From: Acidobacteriota bacterium | Lineage (GTDB): Bacteria > Acidobacteriota > Terriglobia > Acidiferrales > UBA7541 | NCBI GenBank assembly: GCA_013289955.1 | Contig: JABCYZ010000006.1 | Span: 186,001-250,000, forward strand | Direction: 5' to 3' | DNA length: 64,000 nt | Shown: piece after piece, positions 1 through 8,025 of the stretch | Numbering within the stretch: position 1 is the first letter of the stretch | How the letters are laid out: each line of letters starts with the position of its first letter | Program-made: the position numbers and the translations under genes | The notes under the pieces: model-generated | What the model was told of the DNA's origin: nothing | The model's input: only the letters and a program-made list of their open reading frames with translations | Databases searched by the model: none

Positions 1-241
1 TCCATACGGCCAGGATCAGCGTCAAAACGCCCAAAACACCGGCGATGACGCGGTGCGAGTGTTCGTAAAACACGCCGCCGACCATGGGCGGGGTCCACGT
101 TCCGAACGATTTTGGCCAATCGGGCACGGATAGGGCGGCGTCGTTGGAGGTGACCAACGCGCCTGCGATCAAAAGAAGCACCGTCCAGCACACAGTAAAG
201 ACGGCGAAGCGGTGTACGCTCGCATGGTAGGAAGCCTTCAT
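1..241 (-). CDS. ctaA: Heme A synthase (CtaA/Cox15 family), N-terminal part, runs off the window edge
   Basis: Only the first 80 codons lie in the window; the gene continues past base 1. The ATG is at 241. The visible part has a hydrophobic first helix, then the family signature GALVTSNDAALSVPDWP and the EHSHR heme-ligand motif, with a second helix starting at the edge. Members of this family oxidise the C8 methyl of heme O to give heme A for aa3-type oxidases in the cytoplasmic membrane. It lies downstream of hemH on the same strand, separated by 123 bp with no clear promoter. Assignment to the family is firm; the intactness of the rest cannot be judged. Confidence 0.9.
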   Translation of the reverse strand, partial: MKASYHASVHRFAVFTVCWTVLLLIAGALVTSNDAALSVPDWPKSFGTWTPPMVGGVFYEHSHRVIAGVLGVLTLILAVW

Positions 242-364
242 GACCCTTGTCCCAGCGCGGGATTATAGCGCACTGACGGATTTCCTGCCTCTCCTTCCGC
301 TGGAATGAGCCGTGTCACCGGTTGGGACCCTGTTCGCTCGAGCTCGGAAACCGCGGCAGCCCTT

Positions 365-1399
365 TCAGGAAGAAGCCGTCGAGGAAACTTGCAATGGTAG
401 GGGCTCTGCGAGCCCAACCGCCCTAAGAACCAGGTCTTTCAAAGCGGCAATGAAGAGAGGCGAATCTCCGACGGCAGGCATCATCCGGAAAACCTCAACG
501 CCAAATTTTCTGGCATCTTCGCGCGCCTCGATATTGATTTCGTGCAAGGTCTCGATGTGCTCGGTGACAAACGAAATCGGCACGACCAGCATCTCCTTAA
601 CGCCTTCCCTGCCGAGCCGCTCGATCGTGCCCGTCAGAGGAGGCTGTAGCCATTTTGCGGGGCCGACGCGGCTCTGGTAGCAAAGCAAGTGCGTTTGCGG
701 CCAGCCAGGAAACTGCTTCCTGCCCTCTTCCGAAACCATCCGCACGCTGGCTTCAATTTGATTTGGATACGGATCACCCTTTTCGACCAGGCTCATCGGC
801 AATCCGTGCGCACTGAAAACCAGGTGAATGCGCGAGCTGTCCTTGAATTGGCGCAAAACCGAGCCGATGCGTTGGGCCAGCGCTTGAATATAGAGCGGAT
901 GGTCATAGAACTGGCTAACGGTGCGCTCAGGCGGGCCGTTCTTCGGCCGCCCGTAGACACGGCGCCATTCCTTGAGGCTGCTAAGCGTTGTGGCGTAAGA
1001 AAAATGGGGGTAGAGCGGAAGGAGTACGATCTCCTCGAGCGGCCCGGCTTTGCGCAGCGACTCGGCGGCTTCTGCGGTCAGCGGGTGCCAGTAGCGCATG
1101 GCAATCACGGCGACGGGATCGATCTCGCTAGAGAGTGCGTCGACCAGTGCGCCGCGCTGCCGCTCGGTGAGCGTTCCGATCGGGGAACGGCCGCCAATCT
1201 CGGCATACTTCCCACGCACGGGAACGGAACGCCGGGAAGAAATTAGCTTTGCGAGCGGGCGGCGCAAAAATCCGAGCGGGCCCATTGGAATAATGTCCGG
1301 ATCGAGGAACAAGTTCAGAAGAAATGGCTCCACGGCCTCCAGCGAATCGGGCCCGCCAAGCTGGAACATGACAATGCCGACTTTTTTCTTCTGCGCCAA
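365..1399 (-). CDS. hemH: Ferrochelatase
   Basis: Inserts ferrous iron into the porphyrin ring in the last step of heme (or coproheme) synthesis. The 344-residue protein has the usual length. The iron-site histidine is visible in VFSAHGLP (H198) and the conserved acid in SFVTEHIETLHEI (E280); YQSRVGPAKWLQP and an N-terminal GGP motif are also present. The start is TTG at 1399, directly after the ccmD stop codon, with GGGGAAAG as ribosome binding site inside the end of ccmD. It is the last gene of the ccm operon, which ties heme supply to cytochrome c maturation. Whether protoporphyrin or coproporphyrin is the substrate cannot be read from the sequence. Confidence 0.95.
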   Translation of the reverse strand: MAQKKKVGIVMFQLGGPDSLEAVEPFLLNLFLDPDIIPMGPLGFLRRPLAKLISSRRSVPVRGKYAEIGGRSPIGTLTERQRGALVDALSSEIDPVAVIAMRYWHPLTAEAAESLRKAGPLEEIVLLPLYPHFSYATTLSSLKEWRRVYGRPKNGPPERTVSQFYDHPLYIQALAQRIGSVLRQFKDSSRIHLVFSAHGLPMSLVEKGDPYPNQIEASVRMVSEEGRKQFPGWPQTHLLCYQSRVGPAKWLQPPLTGTIERLGREGVKEMLVVPISFVTEHIETLHEINIEAREDARKFGVEVFRMMPAVGDSPLFIAALKDLVLRAVGLAEPLPLQVSSTASS

Positions 1400-1543
1400 T
1401 TACTTTCCCCGGTTCAGGGAATTCTTCAAGCGATCGAGCTCTTCCCGCAATGTCGAGGTACGTTTTGCCACTGTCAAATAAAACACAAAAAACACGGCCC
1501 AGCCGATGATATACGCCGCAAAAACACTGTCCAGACTCGTCAT
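1400..1543 (-). CDS. ccmD: Heme exporter small subunit CcmD
   Basis: A 47-residue protein translated directly from the sequence. It starts MTSLDSVFAAYIIGWAVFFVF, has one membrane helix (about residues 9-24), then a basic, helical cytoplasmic tail with LREELDRLKNSL. Size, topology and position directly after ccmC are those of CcmD, which holds holo-CcmE release together with CcmABC at the membrane. The ATG (1541-1543) overlaps the ccmC stop in ATGA, so translation is coupled. The stop codon TAA is followed at once by the TTG start of hemH. CcmD proteins are weakly conserved, so the call rests on context as much as on sequence. Confidence 0.85.
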   Translation of the reverse strand: MTSLDSVFAAYIIGWAVFFVFYLTVAKRTSTLREELDRLKNSLNRGK

Positions 1544-2217
1544 ATGGCCTCCGCCTCGCGGCGTAAGACTTCCACATCCGTTCGCAGCTTTTCAAGCCGG
1601 TAGCGTTCCGCGATCAGAAACACCATCAAAGCGTGCAGCGCAAGTACACTAAAAAAGAACACCTTGCGCATGGTGGGCTCAAGACCGGAACCGGGCCCGC
1701 CCATGATGACTGGCGCGGGATGCTGCGTACGCCACCAGCGAATCGCACCGAATACAATCGGAACGTCGATGAAGGAAAATATCCCGAAGAGGGCGCTCAA
1801 GAGCGCGCGGCGGTCCGGCTCCTCGATCAAAGTCCGCAAAAGCAGGTAGGAGATGTAGAGAAGCCAGAGCACAAACGTGGAGGTCAGGCGCGCATCCCAC
1901 GTCCAATAAATGCCCCACGCCGGCTTGGCCCAAATCGGTCCGGTAATGAGAACGACGGTGATGAAGGCAAGACCGACTTCGGCGGAGGAAACGCCGAGCG
2001 AGTCCCACTTTTCGCTGCGGCGCCAGACGTAGAGCAGGTTTGCGACGAAGCAAACGGAAAAAGCGGTCATTCCAGCCCATGCGGCGGCGGCATGAAAATA
2101 GAATATCCGCTGTAGGACGTGCATCGTTTTCTCTTCCGGGGCGATAAAAAAAGATGCATAGGCGGCGGCGCCTACCAGAAAAAGAACGATGGCGCCAGTC
2201 ATCGCGCGTTTCCACAT
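1540..2217 (-). CDS. ccmC: Heme exporter CcmC
   Basis: A 225-residue integral membrane protein of the heme-handling family; it presents heme to CcmE at the outer face of the inner membrane. The tryptophan-rich motif is seen as WGIYWTWDARLT (101-112). The two external heme-ligand histidines fit H42 (in FYFHAAAAW) and H166 (in WWRTQHPAP). About six hydrophobic segments are visible. It is transcribed after ccmB with a 6 bp gap and overlaps ccmD by 4 bp. The length is slightly short for the family, but all key motifs are there. Confidence 0.95.
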   Translation of the reverse strand: MWKRAMTGAIVLFLVGAAAYASFFIAPEEKTMHVLQRIFYFHAAAAWAGMTAFSVCFVANLLYVWRRSEKWDSLGVSSAEVGLAFITVVLITGPIWAKPAWGIYWTWDARLTSTFVLWLLYISYLLLRTLIEEPDRRALLSALFGIFSFIDVPIVFGAIRWWRTQHPAPVIMGGPGSGLEPTMRKVFFFSVLALHALMVFLIAERYRLEKLRTDVEVLRREAEAI

Positions 2218-2223
2218 GATGCT

Positions 2224-2898
2224 TCATTCCTCCAGAAGATATTCGCCGAAAAGCCATAGCGCCGTCAAAAAAACCACATCGAAAACGGCGAGGAAGCCGA
2301 TGCCCTTCCATTGGACGAACGGCGCGCGGTCAAAAAGCGACTTCGTGACTTCCGTACTGGCCACGAGAATGGGCGTCAGAAGCGGCAGCATGAGCAAGGG
2401 CAACAGCAGTTCGCGCATGCGGGCTTGCGCGGAGATGGCGGAGAGCGAGGTCCCGGCAATGGAGATTCCGAAACTCGCAAGAAAAAACACCAGCACGAGC
2501 CAGTGCAGCACCGGCACGACCGGCACGTTGTACATCACGGCAAAAAGCGGAAGCAGGAGCAGCTCGGTCAGGAGAAGAAACAGCGTGTTCGCCGCGAGTT
2601 TCGCCAGGAAGATGGCGAATGGATCGCTTACGGAAAGACGCAGCGCGCTCAGTGTGTCGTTGTGCTGCTCCCTCAAAAAACAGGGTTGCAGCATCAAGGA
2701 GGAGGCGAAAAGAAACGCAAGCCAGAGCAGCCCGGGAGCAAAACGCCGCGATTCGTCCGACGTCGGATCAAACGTAAAGCTGAACAGTACAATCACAATC
2801 AGGATGAAGACAATCGTGGTTGTGAGCAGTTCGCGCGAGCGAAACTCCGTGCGAAGCTCTTTGCCGAGCAAGGCGCCGGTGTTAGAGAGCAGGCTCAT
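2224..2898 (-). CDS. ccmB: Heme exporter permease CcmB
   Basis: A 224-residue membrane protein with about six hydrophobic helices, starting MSLLSNTGALLGKELRTEFRSRE, where KEL-x-E-x-R-x-R-E is typical of CcmB and related ABC-2 permeases. It is the membrane subunit of the CcmAB ATPase that drives release of holo-CcmE from CcmCD. The start codon follows the ccmA stop without a gap, and ccmC follows 6 bp downstream, so ccmA-B-C-D form one tight transcription unit. Assignment is supported by sequence and by gene order. Confidence 0.93.
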   Translation of the reverse strand: MSLLSNTGALLGKELRTEFRSRELLTTTIVFILIVIVLFSFTFDPTSDESRRFAPGLLWLAFLFASSLMLQPCFLREQHNDTLSALRLSVSDPFAIFLAKLAANTLFLLLTELLLLPLFAVMYNVPVVPVLHWLVLVFFLASFGISIAGTSLSAISAQARMRELLLPLLMLPLLTPILVASTEVTKSLFDRAPFVQWKGIGFLAVFDVVFLTALWLFGEYLLEE

Positions 2899-3603
2899 TC
2901 AGGCGTCGGCGAAGGTGAGAATGGAGCGAAACGTCGCTCCCGTGCGCGTATCGGCGGCGACCGAGCCCGCGTCGAGGCGAATGGCGCGGGTGCCGAGCGA
3001 AGAGATTTCCGACTCACCGTGAAGACTCATCAGGATGGTGCGTCCGGAGTCGCGAAGCCGGCGAATCGCCTCGGCGAGCCAAGAAACGCCCTGAGGATCG
3101 AGGCCGGTCGCGGGCTCGTCCAGCAGAAGAACGCTCGGCTCGTGCAGCAAGGCACGGGCGATTGCGACGCGCTGGCGCATGCCGCGAGAAAAGGTTCGTA
3201 CCAGGGAGGAGCGGCGATCGGAAAGGCCGACTTCGTGCAACAAAGCTTCCACGCGATTTCCGGGTTGCGGAACATTTTGCAGACGTGAAAAGAGCAGGAG
3301 ATTTTCTTCAGCGGTCAGCTCGTCGTAAACCATCGTGGCGTGAGCAACGAAGCCCGGCCGAATGGCAGCGGCCTCCTCTCCGGAAAATTGTCCGGAAAAG
3401 CTCATGGTTCCGCGAGAAGGTCGTGCCAATCTGGCAGCGATGCGCAGCAGAGTGGTTTTGCCGGAGCCATTGCGGCCAGCAAGAACAACGCACTCCCCGG
3501 GCTGGATAGTGAGCGACACGGCGCGCAACGCGAGCAGGCCGCCGTAACGCTTATCGATATTTTCGAAACGGAGACCGACGAGAGAAAAGGCCGGCGGCGT
3601 CAA
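2899..3603 (-). CDS. ccmA: Heme exporter ATP-binding subunit CcmA
   Basis: A 234-residue ABC ATPase. Walker A is GRNGSGKT (43-50), the signature motif is the degenerate FSRGMRQR (138-145), Walker B is VLLLDEP (158-164), and the switch histidine sits in MSLHGE. It powers CcmB/CcmCD for release of heme-loaded CcmE. The start is taken as TTG at 3603, because an in-frame TGA lies 12 bases upstream and no ATG or GTG follows before the conserved FENIDKRYGG segment; no good ribosome binding site is visible. It lies 104 bp after the anchored Ig-like gene, the largest gap inside the ccm cluster. Confidence 0.94.
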   Translation of the reverse strand: MTPPAFSLVGLRFENIDKRYGGLLALRAVSLTIQPGECVVLAGRNGSGKTTLLRIAARLARPSRGTMSFSGQFSGEEAAAIRPGFVAHATMVYDELTAEENLLLFSRLQNVPQPGNRVEALLHEVGLSDRRSSLVRTFSRGMRQRVAIARALLHEPSVLLLDEPATGLDPQGVSWLAEAIRRLRDSGRTILMSLHGESEISSLGTRAIRLDAGSVAADTRTGATFRSILTFADA

Positions 3604-3707
3604 CGGGAAACCTCAGACCCAGACCGAGCGGACGGGAGAGGGAGACCTCCAGGAATACCGGCCTTACTTGTGGGACAAATCCACGCATCACCGCGCGGCG
3701 TCACCCT

Positions 3708-5015
3708 TCAACCTCTCACAAGATCGCGCAAGACTTTTTCCGCGCGAGCGCGTTCCTGGTTGTACTCTGCATCCGAAATCGTCCCTGCCTGACGCCGCAA
3801 TTCGAGCCGGAAAAGCGTGTCTTTCAGCGCATCAAGACTTGTTCCGACGGCCGCATCGACTTCCGCCAGATTCGAGCCTGGAGCCGCAGTTGCCGTGAGG
3901 GAGTTGGGGGCCGTCTTCTTCGAAGGAGAAGGTTTGGAGGCAGGCAGGGCAACGCCTTCCGAAAGATTGCCTGCAACGGCCGCGACTGGCCTGCGCGCGA
4001 GCAGAATCGCCAGCAGAACGAATACGCAAAGGAAGCCGCCGACGATCGGCCACTTCAATACATCCAGCCGGCCCGGAACCACCTGGATGGTTGCGCCCGA
4101 AGAGGGACCGCTTCCCTGCTGGGCCTCCCGGTTCTGCGGCCCGGCGTCTGGCGCGTCCGCCGAATCATTGGCACTCGGAGGCGGCGCGGTCCCGGATACG
4201 CTGACGGCCAGGATGGAATTCTCCCTGAGAGAATCCCGGCTATAGAGGTTCATGCCCTGCTCTTGCCCGCTCGACTGCAATCCATCGGCAGTGACCACTA
4301 TGCTAGGAGGGGCAACAAGAACCAGGTGGGCGCCGGGATAAACCGTGGGTAGCTTTACCGTGGCGGCGCTCCCGGAGTAGGGCAGTTCGTAGGAGAATCG
4401 CACGCCGTTGTCGCCCGGCCGAAAGGCATAGGCCAGACTGTATTTATTTTTGCCGCGATCGATGGGAGCCTGCACCACGGGCATGCCCGAAGGGCCTTGC
4501 GCAGCGATCTGTTTCAGGCTGGCCCCCTCTGGAATCGCGAACTCAAAGTTGCCGTCAGGGCGAAAATAAGCCTGGGCCGGCTGCGAGTCGTTCTTTATGG
4601 CGTATTCTTCACCGACCTCGAGCGTCGAGCCGTTCGGCTGGAAGATGACGAAATGGGTTCCCACCGAGATTGTCTTGGGATCTTTCGAGGGCTCGAAAAT
4701 CTCGACTTGCAGCTGATTCTGGCCGGGAGGCAAAGGCTGATGAAAATTAATGCCGCGATAGACGGCGCGGACCAGCATGGGCTGCGTGCCGATGGAGGGA
4801 TAGTCAAACGTGAATTGGCCCTGCGCGTCGGTCTTGGAATTAAGCACGGGCTGCATGCCGCCTTGCAATTGGATCAGGATCACTTCGACGTCTGCGGCAG
4901 GTTTGCCGGTGGTGCCGTTTTTCACCGTGCCGTGGACGGTAGCGCCATAGACAGGTGAGAACGGCGCCAGCAGGCAGGCGACGAGCGCCAAGAGCGGGAT
5001 CCGAGCGGGCTTCAT
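3708..5015 (-). CDS. Secreted, membrane-anchored Ig-like protein inside the ccm operon
   Basis: 435 residues. A signal peptide (1-24, ending PVYGA) is followed by a carboxypeptidase-regulatory-like domain (about 25-105: VHGTVKNGTTGKPAADVEVI ... DAQGQFTF), a second beta-rich region to about 275, a Pro/Ser/Gln-rich linker, one membrane helix (322-340) and a cytoplasmic tail. The tail ends in a short helical segment (LRRQAGTISDAEYNQERARAEKVL) that resembles SHOCT-like or CcmI-type heptads. Its ATG overlaps the stop of the ccmI-like gene (ATGA at 5012-5015), so it is translated with the cytochrome c maturation genes. I do not know its function. The topology, a large extracytoplasmic domain and a small inner helix, would suit a scaffold or apocytochrome chaperone, but this is inference from position alone. 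Confidence 0.8.
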   Translation of the reverse strand: MKPARIPLLALVACLLAPFSPVYGATVHGTVKNGTTGKPAADVEVILIQLQGGMQPVLNSKTDAQGQFTFDYPSIGTQPMLVRAVYRGINFHQPLPPGQNQLQVEIFEPSKDPKTISVGTHFVIFQPNGSTLEVGEEYAIKNDSQPAQAYFRPDGNFEFAIPEGASLKQIAAQGPSGMPVVQAPIDRGKNKYSLAYAFRPGDNGVRFSYELPYSGSAATVKLPTVYPGAHLVLVAPPSIVVTADGLQSSGQEQGMNLYSRDSLRENSILAVSVSGTAPPPSANDSADAPDAGPQNREAQQGSGPSSGATIQVVPGRLDVLKWPIVGGFLCVFVLLAILLARRPVAAVAGNLSEGVALPASKPSPSKKTAPNSLTATAAPGSNLAEVDAAVGTSLDALKDTLFRLELRRQAGTISDAEYNQERARAEKVLRDLVRG

Positions 5016-5392
5016 TGCGCGCCCCGATCCGGGGCGGTCGGCTTGATCCCGCGAGGACGCCGCACTTCAGACTCGGTAACCTGATCGATTTCTGTAAGGA
5101 CCAGGGCAGCTTCGTTTTCAAGAGATAGTTTCATCGCTTGGTAGTCATTCTCCGCGTATTTTCCGGAACGAAACTCGAACCGCAGGTCGCGCAAGTTGTC
5201 ATAGAGCGTATCGCGCCGCTCGAGCAGTTGATCGAGCTTCGAGCGATGAGGAGCGAGGTCCGACGCATCGGGCTGAATGTAGAAAATGAAAAGCCCGGTG
5301 GCGAGAGCCAGAGCGAAGCACGCGCCGAGAACGGCCCAATCCCCCGAGGCAATCAGAAAAACAGCAATGGCTGTGTCAACCGTCAAGATCAA
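5012..5392 (-). CDS. CcmI-like cytochrome c biogenesis protein, short form
   Basis: 126 residues. A hydrophobic N-terminal half (about 5-40, one or two membrane helices) precedes an acidic and basic helical segment, LERRDTLYDNLRDLRFEFRSGKYAENDYQAMKLSLENEAA, shown here in parts: RRDTLYDNLRDLRFEF and AENDYQAMKLSLENEAA. That pattern is the cytoplasmic heptad helix of CcmI. The TPR domain that binds apocytochrome in proteobacterial CcmI is absent. The start is TTG overlapping the ccmH stop in TTGA (5389-5392), which implies coupling to CcmH. In other bacteria CcmI and CcmH form the heme lyase with CcmF. The call is good to the level of CcmI N-terminal domain; the function of the short form is inferred. 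Confidence 0.7.
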   Translation of the reverse strand: MILTVDTAIAVFLIASGDWAVLGACFALALATGLFIFYIQPDASDLAPHRSKLDQLLERRDTLYDNLRDLRFEFRSGKYAENDYQAMKLSLENEAALVLTEIDQVTESEVRRPRGIKPTAPDRGAQ

Positions 5393-5928
5393 TCCTCGGT
5401 ATCCCGGGCGGCCTTTGCACGCGCGCGTTCCAGCAGTTCCCTAGAAATCGGAGACGCGCTCCCCGCGCCAGCCAGGGCAGGTTCGGGAGTTATATGCTTC
5501 CGCCACCGCGAAATGACAACGAGGACGAGCGCGAATCCGCCGATCAAGGCGAGCGCGGGAATCCACCAGGCCACGCGCCCGAATCCACTGTGCGGTGGTT
5601 CGGTGAGTACCGCTTGACCGTACTCCTGCACAAAGGATTGCACGACGAGGTCGTCGGAATTCCCCTGGGCGATGCGTTCGTCGATTTTCTTCAGCATCCC
5701 AAGAGCGGTATCGCAAGGACCGGAGAAAGCGCCGCCGACATGGTAGCAGCCACCGGCGGAATCGTTGCAGCCGCCGCACATGCATTTCACCTTCATGCCT
5801 AGCTGGTGCGTGTGGTCGAGCTGCTGGGCGTCTGCGAAAGCGGACAAAATCGGAAGCGCGCCTCCAAAGCACAATAAGGCTGGCAAGAGGAGCAAACCGG
5901 GCCGCCGGATTTTTTGCAAGCTAATCAT
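5389..5928 (-). CDS. ccmH: Cytochrome c-type biogenesis protein CcmH with a CMCGGC motif
   Basis: 179 residues: signal or anchor segment (about 11-33), an extracytoplasmic helical domain, a membrane helix (about 121-140) and a basic tail. The redox motif is C49-M-C51-G-G-C54 where proteobacterial CcmH has a single LRCxxC; further cysteines lie at 61 and 72. VQSFVQEYGQAVLTEPP matches the CcmH consensus after the redox site. CcmH reduces the apocytochrome CxxCH thiols for ligation. It overlaps ccmF by 8 bp and the ccmI-like gene by 4 bp. The family call is firm; the role of the extra cysteines (metal site or second disulfide) is open. Confidence 0.85.
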   Translation of the reverse strand: MISLQKIRRPGLLLLPALLCFGGALPILSAFADAQQLDHTHQLGMKVKCMCGGCNDSAGGCYHVGGAFSGPCDTALGMLKKIDERIAQGNSDDLVVQSFVQEYGQAVLTEPPHSGFGRVAWWIPALALIGGFALVLVVISRWRKHITPEPALAGAGSASPISRELLERARAKAARDTED

Positions 5929-7978
5929 GGCCTTCTCTGTAGGTGACCGAAGGCGTCATTCCGTGGACGAGCTGCTCTTCGGCAGGTTGTTTTGCGCCGG
6001 CGAGAACCAGGACGGCGCGGCGATTGGGCAGCAAGGCGACGAGCGTGCCAAACACCACGATCACGCCGCCGAACCAGATCCACTTCACCAGCGGGTTCAA
6101 ATACGCGTGAATGACGGGCAGCTTCGTATCGGGACTCTGTCCCGCATAGACAACATACAAATCCTCGCGAAGCGTCGAGTAGATGGCCACCATCGTGCCT
6201 GTTTCGCCGTTTGTCTCGAAGATGCGGCGCTCGGGATAGAGCATCATCAGTGGCTTGTCGTTGACAAAGACTTCCACATTCAAGCGCAGGCCGGTGTAAT
6301 TTGCTTCCGGCTTGCTGTCGAAGCTTTGTAAGACGAGCTTATACTTCCCCAGCTGCATCGAGGAGCCGGGCTGCATTTCCTTTTGGACGTCATGGTTGAA
6401 GGCGGCGCCGGCCAATCCGATAAAGATCAGCACCATGCCCATGTGGACGATGTAGCCGCCGTAGCGCCGCGTGTTGCGCATCGTCAGTTCGATTGCGGAG
6501 GTCAGATAAGAAGCGCCCGAGCGGACGCGAATGACTTTCGCGCCGCGGTAGAATTCCATAACAATGGTTGCTGTGACGAAGAAGCACAGCGAGAAACAGA
6601 TCAACGAGTAGACCTCGCGATAGCCCAGCAGAAAGATGATTGCGCCCGCCACAACTCCAACCATCAGCGGCCACGCAAAATTTCGTTTCAGGCTCTCCAC
6701 GGAAGTCTTCCGCCAGGCAAGCAGCGGCCCGACCCCGGTCAGGAAAAGCAGGAGCAAGCCAATCGGAATGTTGACCTTATTGAAGAATGGCGCGCCCACG
6801 CTGATTTTGGAGCCCGAGAGCGCTTCCGACAAAACCGGAAAGAGAGTGCCGGAGAGTACGGCGATGCAGGAAACCAATAGAATTAAATTGTTGAAGAGAA
6901 AGCTGGATTCGCGGGAGACAATGGCATCCAGCTGGTTTTCACTCTTCAGATAGTCGCGGTTCTTGAGGTAGGCAACGAGACAGACAGCAAAAATGATCGC
7001 AAGGAAGCCCACAAACCAAGTTCCGATGCTTGATTGCGCGAATGCATGGACGGAGCTGACGACTCCACTGCGCGTCAGGAAGGTACCGGTAATACATAGC
7101 AGGAACGTCGTGAACACCAACCAGACGTTCCATACCTTCATCATCCCGCGCTTTTCTTGCATCATCACCGAATGAAGGAACGCGGTGCCAGTCAGCCACG
7201 GAAGCAGGGAGGCATTCTCCACCGGGTCCCAACCCCAATAGCCGCCCCAGCCGAGCACGGCGTAAGCCCAATGCGCGCCAAGCAGAATACCCGCGGTTTG
7301 AAAGCCCCAAGCGATCATCGTCCACTTGCGGGTGAGATGAATCCACTTCTCGCCGGGATAGCGCGCCAGCAACGCAGCCAGCGCAAACGCGAACGGAATC
7401 GTGAATCCCGTATACCCCGAATAAAGATTCGGCGGATGGATCACCATTTCCGGATACTGCAGGAGAGGGGTTAGGCCGTTGCCATCGGCGCGCGCAACGA
7501 GATCCATCGCGCCATGCGCGCCGGGCACAGCCAGCGCCTTGAACGGGCTGGCGACAAAGTTGTTCAGCGTAAGAAAAAAGATCTGAACGCCGGCGAGAAT
7601 CACCCCGACGTAAGGCATCAATTCGCCGTTTTTATTACGATAAGCAATCAAGACGGAGAAAACGTAAATCGCAAGCAGAAAGCTCCAGAACAGGAGCGAG
7701 CCTTCCTGGCCGGCCCACAGCGCAGCGATTTTATAGAACGTGGCAAGCGCCCGATTGCTGTGAGCGACCACATACGCCGCGGAAAAGTTGTCGCTGAAGA
7801 AAAGATATTCGAGGCTGAAGGTAGAGATAAAAATCAAACAGCAGGTGGCGATGCCTGCTTGCCGCGTGCTCTTAACCAGGAGCGGATGACGCGTGAGGAT
7901 CGCGGCAATCCCGCCTCCAAACGCATAAACCGCGCAAATAAAAGCCAGGATCAGAGCGAACGAACCGAATACGTCCAC
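5921..7978 (-). CDS. ccmF: Cytochrome c heme lyase subunit CcmF
   Basis: A 685-residue polytopic membrane protein with about 15 hydrophobic segments. The heme-handling tryptophan motif reads WGGYWGWDPVENASLLPWL, close to the consensus of the CcmC/CcmF family. A large extracytoplasmic loop lies near the C-terminus (about 540-630) before the last helix, as in known CcmF. It attaches heme from CcmE to apocytochrome c, together with CcmH and CcmI. The start is GTG at 7978 with GGAG four bases upstream. It lies 47 bp after ccmE and overlaps ccmH, fitting co-transcription from the ccmE promoter. Confidence 0.96.
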   Translation of the reverse strand: MDVFGSFALILAFICAVYAFGGGIAAILTRHPLLVKSTRQAGIATCCLIFISTFSLEYLFFSDNFSAAYVVAHSNRALATFYKIAALWAGQEGSLLFWSFLLAIYVFSVLIAYRNKNGELMPYVGVILAGVQIFFLTLNNFVASPFKALAVPGAHGAMDLVARADGNGLTPLLQYPEMVIHPPNLYSGYTGFTIPFAFALAALLARYPGEKWIHLTRKWTMIAWGFQTAGILLGAHWAYAVLGWGGYWGWDPVENASLLPWLTGTAFLHSVMMQEKRGMMKVWNVWLVFTTFLLCITGTFLTRSGVVSSVHAFAQSSIGTWFVGFLAIIFAVCLVAYLKNRDYLKSENQLDAIVSRESSFLFNNLILLVSCIAVLSGTLFPVLSEALSGSKISVGAPFFNKVNIPIGLLLLFLTGVGPLLAWRKTSVESLKRNFAWPLMVGVVAGAIIFLLGYREVYSLICFSLCFFVTATIVMEFYRGAKVIRVRSGASYLTSAIELTMRNTRRYGGYIVHMGMVLIFIGLAGAAFNHDVQKEMQPGSSMQLGKYKLVLQSFDSKPEANYTGLRLNVEVFVNDKPLMMLYPERRIFETNGETGTMVAIYSTLREDLYVVYAGQSPDTKLPVIHAYLNPLVKWIWFGGVIVVFGTLVALLPNRRAVLVLAGAKQPAEEQLVHGMTPSVTYREGHD

Positions 7979-8025
7979 GGGACTCCGCCTATCCCCCGGC
8001 CGAACCAGGCTTGCCAGGATTCAAT

